Shown: piece after piece, positions 10,970 to 21,912 of the stretch | Layout of the letters: each line of letters starts with the position of its first letter | How positions within the stretch are numbered: the stretch's first letter is position 1 | Assembly: GCA_020796225.1 (NCBI GenBank) | Contig: CM036753.1 | Coordinates: forward strand, 77,117,865 to 77,181,864 | DNA: 64,000 bases | Direction: 5' to 3' | From: Arion vulgaris | Taxonomy: Eukaryota > Mollusca > Gastropoda > Stylommatophora > Arionidae | Translations under genes and position numbers: made by a program | The notes under the pieces: model-generated | Told to the model about the DNA's origin: nothing | The model's database searches: none | What the model saw: the letters and a program-made list of their open reading frames with translations, nothing else

Positions 10970-13708
10970 ATAAGGTAGTGATGATACTGATTATAGACAT
11001 ACAACATGAATGAAATATTGGAAGTGACACATCAACAACAGCATGTCTGAGAAACCAGGTAAGGTAGTGATGATACTGATTATAGACATACAACATGAAT
11101 GAAATATTGGAAGTGACACATCAACAACAGCATGTCTGAGAAACCAGGTAAGGTAGTGATGATACTGATTATAGACATACAACATGAATGAAATATTGGA
11201 AGTGACACATCAACAACAGCATGTCTGAGAAACCAGGTAAGGTAGTGATGATACTGATTATAGACATACAACATGAATGAAATATTGGAAGTGACACATC
11301 AACAACAGCATGTCTGAGAAACCAGGTAAGGTAGTGATGATACTGATTATAGACATACAACATGAATGAAATATTGGAAGTGACACATCAACAACAGCAT
11401 GTCTGAGAAACCAGGTAAGGTAGTGATGATACTGATTATAGACATACAACATGAATAGAATATTGGAAGTGACACATCAACAACAGCATGTCTGAGAAAC
11501 CAGGTAAGGTAGTGATGATACTGATTATAGACATACAACATGAATGAAATATTGGAAGTGACACATCAACAACAGCATGTCTGAGAAACCAGGTAAGGTA
11601 GTGATGATACTGATTATAGACATACAACATGAATGAAATATGGGAAGTGACCATCAACAACAGCATGTCTGAGAAACCAGGTAAGGTAGTGATGATACTG
11701 ATTATAGACATACAACATGAATGAAATATTGGAAGTGACCCATCAACAACAGCATGTCTGAGAAACCAGGAAAGGGTAGTGATGATACTGATTAGACATA
11801 CAACATGAATGAAATATTGAAGTGACCATCAACAACAGCATGTCTGAGAAACCAGGTAGGTAGTGATGATACTGATTATGACATACAACATGAATGAAAT
11901 ATTGGAAGTACCCATCAACAACAGCATGTCTGAGAAACCAGGTAAGGTAGTGATGTTTACTGATTATGACATACAACATGAATGAAATATTGGAGTGAAC
12001 ATCAACAACAGCATGTCTGAGAAACCAGGTAGGTAGTGATGATACTGATTATAGACATACAATAGAATGAAATATTGAAGTGACACTCAACAACAGCATG
12101 TCTGAGAAACCAGTCGGTAGTGATACTGATTATAGACATACAACATGAATGAAATATTGGAAGTGACACATCAACAACAGCATGTCTGAGAAACCAGGTA
12201 AGGTAGTGATGATACTGATTATAGACATACAACATGAATGAAATATTGGAAGTGACACATCAACAACAGCATGTCTGAGAAACCAGGTAGGGTAGTGATG
12301 ATACTGATTATAGACATACAACATGAATGAAATATTGGAAGTGACACATCAACAACAGCATGTCTGAGAAACCAGGTAAGGTAGTGATGATACTGATTAT
12401 AGACATACAACATGAATGAAATATTGGAAGTGACACATCAACAACAGCATGTCTGAGAAACCAGGTAAGGTAGTGATGATACTGATTATAGACATACAAC
12501 ATGAATGAAATATTGGAAGTGACACATCAACAACAGCATGTCTGAGAAACCAGGTAAGGTAGTGATGATACTGATTATAGACATACAACATGAATGAAAT
12601 ATTGGAAGTGACACATCAACAACAGCATGTCTGAGAAACCAGGTAAGGTAGTGATGATACTGATTATAGACATACAACATGAATGAAATATTGGAAGTGA
12701 CACATCAACAACAGCATGTCTGAGAAACCAGGTAAGGTAGTGATGATACTGATTATAGACATACAACATGAATGAAATATTGGAAGTGACACATCAACAA
12801 CAGCATGTCTGAGAAACCAGGTAAGGTAGTGATGATACTGATTATAGACATACAACATGAATGAAATATTGGAAGTGACACATCAACAACAGCATGTCTG
12901 AGAAACCAGGTAAGGTAGTGATGATACTGATTATAAACATACAATATGAATGAAATATTGGAAGTGACCCATCAACAACAGCATGTCTGAGAAACCAGGT
13001 AAGGTAGTGATGATACTGATTATAGACATACAATATGAATGAAATATTGGAAGTGACACATCAACAACAGCATGTCTGAGAAACCAGGTAAGGTAGTGAT
13101 GATACTGATTATAGACATACAACATGAATGAAACATTGGAAGTGACACATCAACAACAGCATGTCTGAGAAACCAGGTAAGGTAGTGATGATACTGATTA
13201 TAGACATACAACATGAATGAAATATTGGAAGTGACACATCAACAACAGCATGTCTGAGAAACCAGGTAAGGTAGTGATGATACTGATTATAGACATACAA
13301 CATGAATGAAATATTAGAAGTGACACATCAACAACAGCATGTCTGAGAAACCAGGTAAGGTAGTGATGATACTGATTATAGACATACAACATGAATGAAA
13401 TATTGGAAGTGACACATCAACAACAGCATGTCTGAGAAACCAGGTAAGGTAGTGATGATACTGATTATAGACATACAACATGAATGAAATATTGGAAGTG
13501 ACACATCAACAACAGCATGTCTGAGAAACCAGATAAGGTAGTGATGATACTGATTATAGACATACAACATGAATGAAATATTGGAAGTGACACATCAACA
13601 ACAGCATGTCTGAGAAACCAGGTAGGGTAGTGATGATACTGATTATAGACATACAACATGAATGAAATATTGGAAGTGACACATCAACAACAGCATGTCT
13701 GAGAAACC
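10970..13708. repeat. 89-bp satellite-like array, about 31 copies
   Basis: Head-to-tail copies of an 89-bp unit with tactgattatagacatacaa, gaaatattggaagtgacaca and cagcatgtctgagaaacc. Most copies are almost identical. Between about 11640 and 12130 many copies carry one- or two-base deletions. Each unit contains caggtaagg, which fits a 5' splice-site consensus on the plus strand. The repeated 64-codon minus-strand ORFs are a by-product of the repeat, because 89 is not a multiple of 3. Confidence 0.95.
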
Positions 13709-13711
13709 AAA

Positions 13712-13880
13712 CTCAAATATGGTGGTCACATTAAACGTCACTTTGGTTTAGAGAGAGAGAGTATGGTTCTTGGAAAATGAAGCAGTGGACGACCACGACG
13801 ACAACAGGACGTTAAATAAACAAGTAACAAGTCGAAGGAGGGGGCAGGGAACTGGCTAGAGACTGTCATAAGTGAATCTT
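13712..13880 (+). mobile_element. LINE C-terminal remnant
   Basis: Encodes a degraded YGGHIKRHFGLERE-like stretch, comparable to FGHIKRHEGLEK in the other LINE copies, followed by a GRP-like basic stretch. It starts where the 89-bp array ends. Confidence 0.5.
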
Positions 13881-14589
13881 CCCTCTTTGATTTCTAAGAG
13901 TTACTCGAAATACGTTGTTGTGTGGAAGTCAAAGAATTATTTCTCGGAAAACTGAAAACAATCATTGGCTGCATCTTCAGCGATCAACTCCAATGCACCA
14001 GCCATTGATCTGTTCTTTTCTTCTTCACTACGTTCCACTACGTTTACACTCAAACAAGTTGAATATATTCAAAGAGAGCAGGGGTCAGCCTGGAGATTCT
14101 GGATATCTAAGAAAGATACTCGGCAATATGAACTATTTGGGAGAGAGATAGAGTGTGTGTGGGGGCAACTAGAGAATATACGTCAGAGAGAAAGAGAGAG
14201 AGACAACGTGTTCAAGAGAGGAAATTTCCCCGGAACTGGACTGGGTAAAGGTTATGGATTTTGTCTCTCTGGCAGCAAGACAGGAAGTGAAAACACTGAC
14301 GGTTCGAGGGGGCAGTGAGTCAGCAAGTAAACTGGCGTGTGGATTTAGCACAGAGAAGGGACTTCAGTGTGAGAAGAGACATAACAAGAGTGCTTTCAAG
14401 AAAGCAACACAATAGGTTTACTGTCTGGGATTAACCTGCTGGATTTTTGTGCACGAATAAAGAAGTCAATGTGACAGTGAAAGGATAAGGCGGCAACTGT
14501 GTGGGAATGAAGAGGTAGTTTGTGAGATTTTACAGGCCTTCATAAATGACCACAACAAATCATTTTTGTTTGACTGAACGTGCAACTAA
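13881..14589. other. No recognisable feature
   Basis: Several overlapping ORFs, the longest 117 codons at 13965-14318, with no recognisable motif. Purine-rich GA stretch near 14185. Confidence 0.4.
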
Positions 14590-15440
14590 CGAAAATTGAT
14601 CACCGCAGAGTATATTAACAACACAGTAATGTCTACACAAACTTAACGTTCAATAAAGTGCACACCACAAGTAAAGCATACACACTAAGAAAAAATATCA
14701 CACATACGTTACACTCGGTAAAGTGTACATAACGCATAACACAGCCAGTAAAATTAAGACAAACATTACAGACACACACAACACAGCCAGTAAAATTAAG
14801 ACAAACGTTACAGACACACACAACACAGACAGTAAAATTAAGACAAACATTACAGACACACACAACACAGCCAGTAAAATTAAGACAAACATTACAGACA
14901 CACACAACACAGACAGTAAAATTAAAACAAACATTACACATTCAACATAGTCAGTAAAATTGAGGCAAATGTTACACATACACACAACACAGGCTGTAAA
15001 ATTAAGACAAATGTTACACACACAGCATAACCAGTAAAATGAAAACAAACGTTACACACAAACAGTCAGTAAAATTAAGACAAACGTTACACACACAACA
15101 TAGCCCAGTAAAATTAAGACATACGTTACACACACAACATAGCCCAGTAAAATTAAGACAAACGTTACACACACAACATAGCCCAGTAAAATTAAGACAT
15201 ACGTTACACACACAACATAGCCCAGTAAAATTAAGACATACGTTACACACACAACATAGCCCAGTAAAATTAAGACAAACGTTACACACACAACATAGCC
15301 CAGTAAAATTAAGACAAACGTTACACACACAACATAGCCCAGTAAAATTAAGACATACGTTACACATACATACAACACACCCAATACAAATCACACAAAC
15401 GTCACGCACAGTAAAGACTATACACAGCACGCTCTATGCC
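14590..15440. repeat. 42-bp and 39-bp minisatellite, A+C-rich plus strand
   Basis: Degenerate units from about 14590, then regular 42-bp units (14723-14945, acacagccagtaaaattaag) and 39-bp units (15050-15360, acatagcccagtaaaattaa). Both unit lengths are multiples of 3, so ORFs stay open on both strands and encode simple 14- and 13-residue repeats. The plus strand is poor in G and T. These are not called as genes. Confidence 0.92.
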
Positions 15441-15971
15441 AACTTTTATTTGACTCTCAATAACAGTTACACATTCTAACAGATAAACCCAGTCATTATT
15501 CAACACAAACTTATGCCGCCAATAACAACCAAACAACAAGATATCAAAATGTAAGGTGACTTGTGTACTCGATTAAGCCAAGGCACGCGCTCACGTGAAG
15601 CAGCTGCATGATGAACTTTTGAAATGACGTCAACACGCATATTTATATCAGCCATGACCTTTGCAGCATGTCGAAAAGAAGGTTGCCTTTTGCAATTCCA
15701 TGCATTAGAATAAAGTAGCATACGGTGGTATCATGTTGCGGAGAGATACAATGTAAATTAAGTGCGATATATGATACATCATACAGTGTGTAACATAAAT
15801 GTTTGTATTGGTTTGGTGGTACAGATCAAACAACAAAGCATACATACAATAGAACAAAACATTCATAGAAGAAGCTGTTGGAGAAGGAAACTACTGACGA
15901 CTGGATAACATGAGAGAATAACATTCAGTGCAGAGATAAACAAGTGCCCTTTTCATTTCCTTGCTGAAACT
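15441..15971. other. No recognisable feature
   Basis: AT-rich flank between the array and the LINE remnant at 15972. No exon or RNA gene seen. Confidence 0.4.
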
Positions 15972-16475
15972 CATCATCATCAAATATCTTGTCCTGAGCA
16001 GAACTGACACCCCAACAGTGCTTCGGAATGTCTCTCGTAGGCCAGATGTCCCCGTTTCTGCAGCCTTTTTTTCCTTTTCTTCAATCATGTTTTGCCTCAC
16101 GGCTTCAGGTCAAGAAGAGATTTCTAAAACGGGCCTTTGTGTGGCTTGCCTTTTGCTTTGCACCCATTGTATCGGAGCAGCATTGCTCTTTGAGGTGCAC
16201 TGTCTGTTGGTAATCTGCTTATGTGGTCAAACCATTTAATTTGTTGTTTCTTGATGAAGTTTAGTACTGTTGTCAGCGTCCAGGTTTTTGCACTGGTAGC
16301 ATAATGACCAATTTGGCCTCTACAACCGTCATGTTCAAACCATCAGCTACATCCTGAATCCATCTTCTCCATAGTCCTCCTCTTGCTGGTATGCCTCCTT
16401 CCTTGATGGTCTTCACCAGCCCTTCGTGTCTTTTTAAATGTCCAAAGTACCTCAATTCTCTTTCTTATTTGTAGC
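15972..16475 (-). mobile_element. LINE ((GAT)n-tail family), interrupted
   Basis: Minus strand: tail catcatcatcaaat at 15974, then the 3' end also seen at 10500-10600 (cttgtcctgagcagaac, ggccagatgtcc) to about 16060. The match resumes at about 16316 with the coding part (GLNMTVVEAKL, GGLWRRWIQDVADG, MRYFGHLKRHEGLVKTIKEG). The middle (about 16065-16315) is a different LINE fragment, so the element is interrupted. Confidence 0.8.
16065..16315 (-). mobile_element. LINE fragment nested in another LINE
   Basis: On the minus strand this encodes an NFIKKQQIKWFDHISRLPTD-like stretch followed by APQRAMLL, typical of a LINE region after the RT. It separates two collinear halves of the (GAT)n-tail LINE. 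Part of it (caagaagagatttctaaaac) recurs at the right window edge near 63950. Confidence 0.65.
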
Positions 16476-16501
16476 ATAATATGCTGAAACTACAAGGGAC
16501 G

Positions 16502-16738
16502 TTAAGGGGACAAATTAGTAGCGACACCAAGAGGCATGTATTCATTCGGTATAGGTTCGAGTCGCCCACATTGTGATCGTGATATCGTGAGGGTGTCAAG
16601 TTCATAACCTACCACAGACATAACCAGTTGACGGAAAGACGGACAAAGTAATCGTTGTTCAAGTTGTGCGGCTACCATAACCTTGAAAGCTGCAGGACCA
16701 CGCATACAACGCTGTATCGTTTGTTCAACCAGAGCCAA
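16502..16738 (-). CDS. Possible further KDM3 exon (uncertain)
   Basis: On the minus strand an acceptor-like tttatag precedes TTG at 16738, in phase 0 with exon 3. The open frame reads LALVEQTIQRCMRGPAAFKV, later GYELDTLTIS and RLEPIPNEYM, then a stop at 16502. KDM3 proteins have, after the exon 3 region, a segment with a QxxQ...GP motif, hydrophobic alternation and an LEP motif in the same order, so a diverged exon is possible. The fit is weak, about 25 residues expected between exon 3 and this segment are missing, and no strong donor was found. It could be a chance ORF. Confidence 0.35.
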   Translation of the reverse strand: MALVEQTIQRCMRGPAAFKVMVAAQLEQRLLCPSFRQLVMSVVGYELDTLTISRSQCGRLEPIPNEYMPLGVATNLSP

Positions 16739-16879
16739 CTATAAACGTATGGGCCTTCGGACTCAGGTAAGAATTATGGAAATCAGACCCCAACTACACC
16801 ACGTGACCTCGCATTCCAGTATTGGTGTATATAGACGAATTCATTTTAAAATCAACATAAAATGCTAACTCGAAGTTAA

Positions 16880-17110
16880 ATTATTCAACAAGTTAAGTTT
16901 AACACTAAAGGAATATCAATATTATGAATATTTTCACCTCACCAATAAATAACCACAGACTCACAGAATTGAGTAAAATTGCAAAAAAGCTTGAAGTGTT
17001 CTATCAAACATCTATATTTTCCGGCCCCTTTTCTGATTTAGGTCAGGGAACCCACCGCCAGTTGTCTGGCCTAGTTATCTAGAGTTGGCTGTAGTTCAAC
17101 ATGATGTTAG
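16880..17110 (-). repeat. Unclassified dispersed repeat, copy 1
   Basis: The reverse complement matches 21480-21625 over more than 120 bases (tgtttgatagaacact, caattttac-caattct, ggttatttattg). A possible extension of the match near ggccag is seen in both. No coding motif, TIR or tail was found. Confidence 0.65.
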
Positions 17111-17254
17111 AAAGATAGTGAATAATATAAAAGCGAATGACTGACTTTATTACATCGGAAATCCCCATATGACTCGGTCACTTTCCACAGAAATGGCACG
17201 TCACATGTGGAAAGTATTGCACAAAGCACGAACTACGTAGCTTGAGCAACTCAT

Positions 17255-17420
17255 CTTCTCGCGCTCGCCCGCTATAAATTCAGACGTAGTCAGGGCGCCT
17301 GGTACGGCGCTTCTGGCTGATTTTGCCTGAGGACCTGTTATCCCTTTTTATCAGTGTCTCCCCGCCCTACAGACGGGCCTTCTCCGACTTCAGAGGCGCT
17401 CGAGCAATAATCTTAAGGAA
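17255..17420 (+). repeat. GC-richer dispersed repeat with TATA-like motif
   Basis: Contains cccgctataaattcagacgt followed by agtcagggcgcct; a related fragment is at 44045-44083. It is richer in CpG than its surroundings. A TATA box followed by a short spacer would suit an LTR or other TE promoter, but no second LTR or primer-binding site was found. Confidence 0.4.
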
Positions 17421-17454
17421 TCTCCGGAGAAAAAATGAACCGAACGAGGCGGCG

Positions 17455-18190
17455 CAGATTCGATAACAAAACGAACACTATATGGAGAACAGAAAGCTGG
17501 ATAACAGAAAGTTGGAGAACAGAAAGTTCGATAACAAAACGAACACTATATGGAGAACAGAAAGGTGGACAACAAAACGAACACTATCCGGAGAACAGAA
17601 AGCTGGATAACAACCAACACATATGAAGAACAGAAAGGTGGACAACAAAACGAACACTATCCGGAGAACAGAAAGCTGGATAACAGAAAGTTGGATAACA
17701 AAACGAACACTATTGGAGAACAGAAGGTGGACAACAAAACGAACACTATCCGGAGAACAGAAAGCTGGATAACAGAAAGTTGGATAACAAAACGAAAACT
17801 ATTGGAGAACAGAAAGCTGGATAACAAAACGAACACTATACGGAGAACAGAAAGCTGGATAACAAAACGAACACTATACGGAGAACAGAAAGCTGGATAA
17901 CAAAACGAACACTATACGGAGAACAGAAAGCTGGATAACAAAACCAACACTATATGGAGAAAGAGCTGATAACAAAAGATACATATATGGAGAACAGAAG
18001 CTGATAACAAAACGAACTATACGGGGAACAGAAAGCTGATACAAACCAACACTATACAGAACAAAGCTGATAACAGAAAGTTGATACTGAAAGCTGATAA
18101 CAAAACGAACACTTATGGAGAACAGAAAGCTGGATAACAAAACGAACACTAATGGAGAACAGAAAGTTGATAACATCTAACACTATATGG
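17455..18190. repeat. 38-bp minisatellite
   Basis: About 19 copies of a 38-bp unit built around ggagaacagaaagctggata and acaaaacgaacactat, with many length variants and duplicated sub-blocks. From about 17950 to 18110 single-base deletions are frequent. ORFs across the array are repeat-driven. Confidence 0.93.
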
Positions 18191-18192
18191 AC

Positions 18193-18475
18193 ACATAATG
18201 ACGTCTATGTTATTATTATATAATGTTGAACCCTTTATTCTAAATCTAACATTGAACAAAACTATTAAACAAAACATACGTCTATGTTATCACTGTGTTA
18301 AACCCACCGTTGCGCAACAGCTGTTAGTACGTTACAAAATAGCACACGAACTAGTCGATACCTACATAACTATATTGTGTACAAAATCAATGACCATAGT
18401 AATAATTAGATGAGAGAGCGTGTAGGATCGTACAGGTAGAGAGGAAACCTGTTGAATAAATGTGCAAACACTTAC
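18193..18475 (-). other. Start of KDM3 intron 3
   Basis: Downstream of exon 3 in the transcript sense, beginning with GTAAGT at 18475-18470. AT-rich, with no further exon recognised in this stretch. Confidence 0.55.
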
Positions 18476-18592
18476 CTTATAATAAATAATGTCTTCTTCA
18501 TCAACAATACAAAGAGACCGATCGTTCAGGAACTCGACAGGCCGCTTGCTATGCTGAAAGAGACCCACTTTGTCCACGATTGGTTTAAAACA
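18476..18592 (-). CDS. KDM3: KDM3/JMJD1 family demethylase, exon 3
   Basis: This is 117 bp, 39 codons, phase 0 at both ends. On the minus strand it is preceded by a pyrimidine-rich tract ending tccgtacag and followed by GTAAGT. It encodes CFKPIVDKVGLFQHSKRPVE followed by FLNDRSL and an acidic IVDEED. Vertebrate KDM3 proteins have FKPLV, then VEFL-D--L and an acidic stretch right after a QWPAL motif, which ends exon 2 here. Joining exon 2 to exon 3 keeps the frame. The protein family removes mono- and dimethyl marks from histone H3K9 in the nucleus; the catalytic JmjC domain is not in this window. Confidence 0.85.
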
Positions 18593-19553
18593 CTGTACGG
18601 ATAGAAATAACAGTAAATTACATAGAAATCAATAGACTATTCCGGGAAAGTTAAGAAGTAAATATAATGGGATCAAGCGGCTGCAGTAAATGTCATCGGT
18701 CCTCGTTCGTTACTTTCCTCACTCTTTCAGCTTTCTCTCTGATCTTCATCTCTCACTGGCTGTTGTATCGGTGTATCACATTACCGACTGCATGCAATAA
18801 TTCTGTGATCAATATAAGAGCGCTCATATTTTCACTTAGCAAGCCGACGCATTTTCACAACTATGTGAACACAAATACAAGACTGATTATTTTTTTTATT
18901 TATTTTTTAAAAAAAAAGGTAATTTGTGGCGATGAGGAGAAAATTGTGATGTCAGCGTATCTGGTAGTACATGCTTTCATTCTGGAAACAATTTTAATTG
19001 AATGTCGGCCAAACAGGCGAATGTCTGTCAAGCAGACAACTTCAAACGATAAAGCAGAAACTTGTCATAAGTATAATAAAGCATGTATTATCCCGCAAGT
19101 ATTGTTTGACAATTAGAAGTCATGGTTTTGAATGTCGTTGGTAGTACACATTAAAACAGCTTTGTATACTTATTCTTCTTTGCGATTAGATGCATTTGCT
19201 CAGTCTAAACTATGAGACTGCACGTCAGTTAGAGTTTAACGGGTGTAGCCTATAGTTTGCTCTGTGAAGTTATTGTATAATGGACATGACTGCAGGATGC
19301 ACTCTGGGGTATGTGCCTCAGTCTAACATGAGCACTGTGCAGTCTGAGCAGACTTTAGTCAGTGCATACGTTGGCTGATGGGGGAATAGACGATTGATAA
19401 ACTAGAAAGACATATTAGATTGTTGTGAGCGAACAGTAAATATTGAAGAGCAGACAGAGTAAAGTAAAGAAGATCATGATGAGTAAGTCAAGAGCAGAAA
19501 CTGATATTTTTTTTAAAAGAGAAGAACAGACAGAGGAAAACATATGAGTAGAT
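18593..19553 (-). other. KDM3 intron 2, distal part
   Basis: Intron sequence between exon 3 and the hAT-like element. A plus-strand ORF of 149 codons (18667-19116) is AT-rich, has hydrophobic and lysine-rich tracts and a poly-A run, and matches nothing I recognise. I do not call it as a gene. Confidence 0.5.
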
Positions 19554-20058
19554 CAGCGTTTCTCAAAGTGGTACTGCCCCCAGCGGGCGCTGAAACATTC
19601 TATGGGGGCGAGAGTGGGTTCACAATATTTGGGGGTGTTCCCAGGCGATTAAAGGTCGGTGGCTTCTTAAAGAAGAAATTAACAATAAATATTTTAAAAT
19701 AACTTATTTTCGTGATTTTGCGATCGAATAATCAATTAAAATTTGAATTATGCATTGTAATTCTTCTTATGCTCGTCTTACACGATCTATTTTTGTACTC
19801 AATTTTCTATTTCATGCATATAATCGTTTGAAAATTGACCATGTATGACAGAAATATATATCAATTTTCTATGTCAAAGGAAAATAGAGCATGTATATAT
19901 ATATATATGTGTGTGGGGCGGAGTGATGCGGAGAGGAGCCGTATATATATATATATATATGTGGAGGGCGTTGGCAAACTGTTATAGTGTAAAGGGGACG
20001 TTACAAAATTGATGTTGTACAAAGTGGGCGGTGGGCTGAAAAGGTTTGGGAATCTATG
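19554..20058. mobile_element. hAT-like non-autonomous element (MITE)
   Basis: Left end cagcgtttctcaaagtgg and right end (reverse complement) catagattcccaaacctt form imperfect terminal inverted repeats of the CAGNGNTTCYCAAA type known from hAT transposons. Flanking 8-bp direct repeats, gagtagat (19546-19553) and aagtagat (20059-20066), fit the hAT TSD length with one mismatch. The interior has two TA-repeat tracts and GC-rich blocks and no transposase. Length about 505 bp. Confidence 0.75.
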
Positions 20059-20200
20059 AAGTAGATAAACAAATAACATCTAAGAGGGAGTATGAACCAC
20101 ATATCGTTCTAGAAATAAGTGATGACACATCATCTTTCACAAAAGTAATGAACCACAGAATATATTAGAAAAGAGATGAGTCAAGATCATCATATATCTA

Positions 20201-20450
20201 CTTCGAACGCTCCATATCGACCGACCACTTGTTAACCACTCTGTGTGATTTGTATGTGATCTGAGCCTAAGAGCGATTGAACGTTGTACCAGTTATGCAC
20301 CTACAAGTAGCCCAGCACATCCGATTTCTGCGATGCTTTTTATTTACTAGGTAGCTTCCTAGGTCCTACATCAGACGCCTCTTACGATATGCCTTTTAGG
20401 TAGCAGTGGTACTATTCTTTGCTTCTCTTGCGGGTCGAGGCTCCACACGA
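20201..20450 (-). mobile_element. SINE-A copy
   Basis: Minus-strand copy: tail cttcgaacgctccatatcga, then the ccagttatgcacctacaagt block, core gcctcttacgatatgcc, ending near ctccacacgac. Contains a local cgaccgacca duplication. No clear TSD. Located in KDM3 intron 2 in the sense of the gene. Confidence 0.85.
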
Positions 20451-20629
20451 CTCTTATATAAATGGTGAGGCACGATCATCTTTGACAAAGTTGATGAATG
20501 ACATATTATCTGAAAGAAATGATAAGCCATAGATCATCATATAGAGATGATGTACCACAATAATGTTTGAGAGATATAATGCTACTTATCTTCTTATTGC
20601 GATCGATACCTAGATTATTATACCGGTAA

Positions 20630-20965
20630 GTCTTATGATCAAGTCAACCGCTGTCTTGAGCTCTTCTCTGATGATGTGCAGTTTTGAATGTAGTGGTGTG
20701 TTCTTGGGCCAGTACTTCTGTCTAATGTGATTTTATCGAGGACGGCCTTACAGGACATGTTCTTACAACTGCCACAGGGACACGGTGGGGATGCAGACAG
20801 TAGTAGCCTGTGCACATGTTTGTTTTCAGTCTGTTATGCTCTGTCCTGAGATGGGGATAATGATCTGTCCTTGCGGGTTGAGTGAGGGATAATTGTCGTC
20901 CAGCAGATCCTGTTCTTTTTCTGATGGTCGAAATAACGTTTTTTAAACCAAAGAATGTAATTTCG
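20630..20965 (-). mobile_element. LINE C-terminal remnant
   Basis: Minus-strand reading gives RTEHNRLKTNMCTGYYCLH followed by a CGSCKNMSC-like cysteine cluster in shifting frames. This resembles the RTGHNRL...CPCG C-terminus of LINEs that also carry RNase H. Strongly degraded. Confidence 0.5.
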
Positions 20966-21297
20966 TTTTCTTCCTGATCACACCCCATTCCCCTTCTTTG
21001 GGAGTTTTTATGCATTCTGATTACCCAGCAAACCACAGAGTGATGGTACCAACTGAAATATAACTCCCATGTTGGTAGTGGTTTTATTGAGCTCGCTTCT
21101 CATGTAGTTTACCCTAGAGACTTGCAAAATAAGTTACATATTATCTTAGAGGTGTGATTAGTCACAGAGAAACCATTAGTAGAAGACCGCACATAGCAGA
21201 AAATGTTAGTAGAAACCAGATTCTGCAGAGTAAGATTACAGAAATGATTGATGAATTGACCACAATGGTGATCGCTACTTTTTCCAAGTAAGACTAA

Positions 21298-21418
21298 GCT
21301 ATGCATGCCTGCGAGTTGCCCATTACTAATATCATATAATATTTACAAAAATTAAAAAAACTATGCATACCTGCGTGTTGCGCATTACTAATATCATATA
21401 TTTACAACAAAAAAAAAA
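21298..21418. repeat. Imperfect tandem duplication of about 60 bp
   Basis: Two adjacent copies containing gttgcccattactaatatca and gttgcgcattactaatatca, each ending in an A-rich run. Confidence 0.85.
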
Positions 21419-21479
21419 GGTAACACGTGGTCCCCGGCAACATAAGGCCGATTAGATCAGACGGGAAATCGAAAATTCC

Positions 21480-21790
21480 TGTTTAATGGGGCTGATTTTT
21501 GTATATGTTTGATAGAACACTACACTTTTTGTGCTTCAATTTTACACAATTCTATGCGTTCATGGTTATTTATTGCAGAAAAATATGATTAATACTGACA
21601 TTCCTTAGCTTTAAGCTGAATTTATAACATAATATAACCTTGACTTAGCATGTTGTGTTGCTTTTAAACTGAATTTGTCTATATACAACAACACTAGAAT
21701 GCGAGAATCGATCACACCACATTTGTGGTCTTATTTCCTGGAGTTTTTACCTGAGCCCGCAGACCGCATGTTATCGGAGGCCAGTTGTAA
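21480..21790 (+). repeat. Unclassified dispersed repeat, copy 2
   Basis: Matches the reverse complement of 16880-17110 through tgtttgatagaacac and ggttatttattg. Class unknown. No ORF or terminal structure found. Confidence 0.55.
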
Positions 21791-21912
21791 CACTGCTACG
21801 TGTATGAGATAAATAATGGTAAAGATAATCCTATATTGCATAATACTGCTGGGAGCACAGTAATTATTGCTGTCGCTTCCTAGGCGAATAGTATCGGTTC
21901 AATGCCCAGCTG

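Noticed and set aside
10970..13708. Array resembling a CRISPR
   Set aside because: Units are contiguous without unique spacers, and the DNA is animal nuclear. The same applies to the other arrays.
17435..17900. Coding sequence starting ATG at 17435
   Set aside because: It runs straight into the 38-bp array and changes frame between variants; the protein would be only repeats.
18667..19116. 149-codon ORF as a host gene
   Set aside because: AT-rich, with poly-T and poly-A runs, inside KDM3 intron 2; no recognisable motif.
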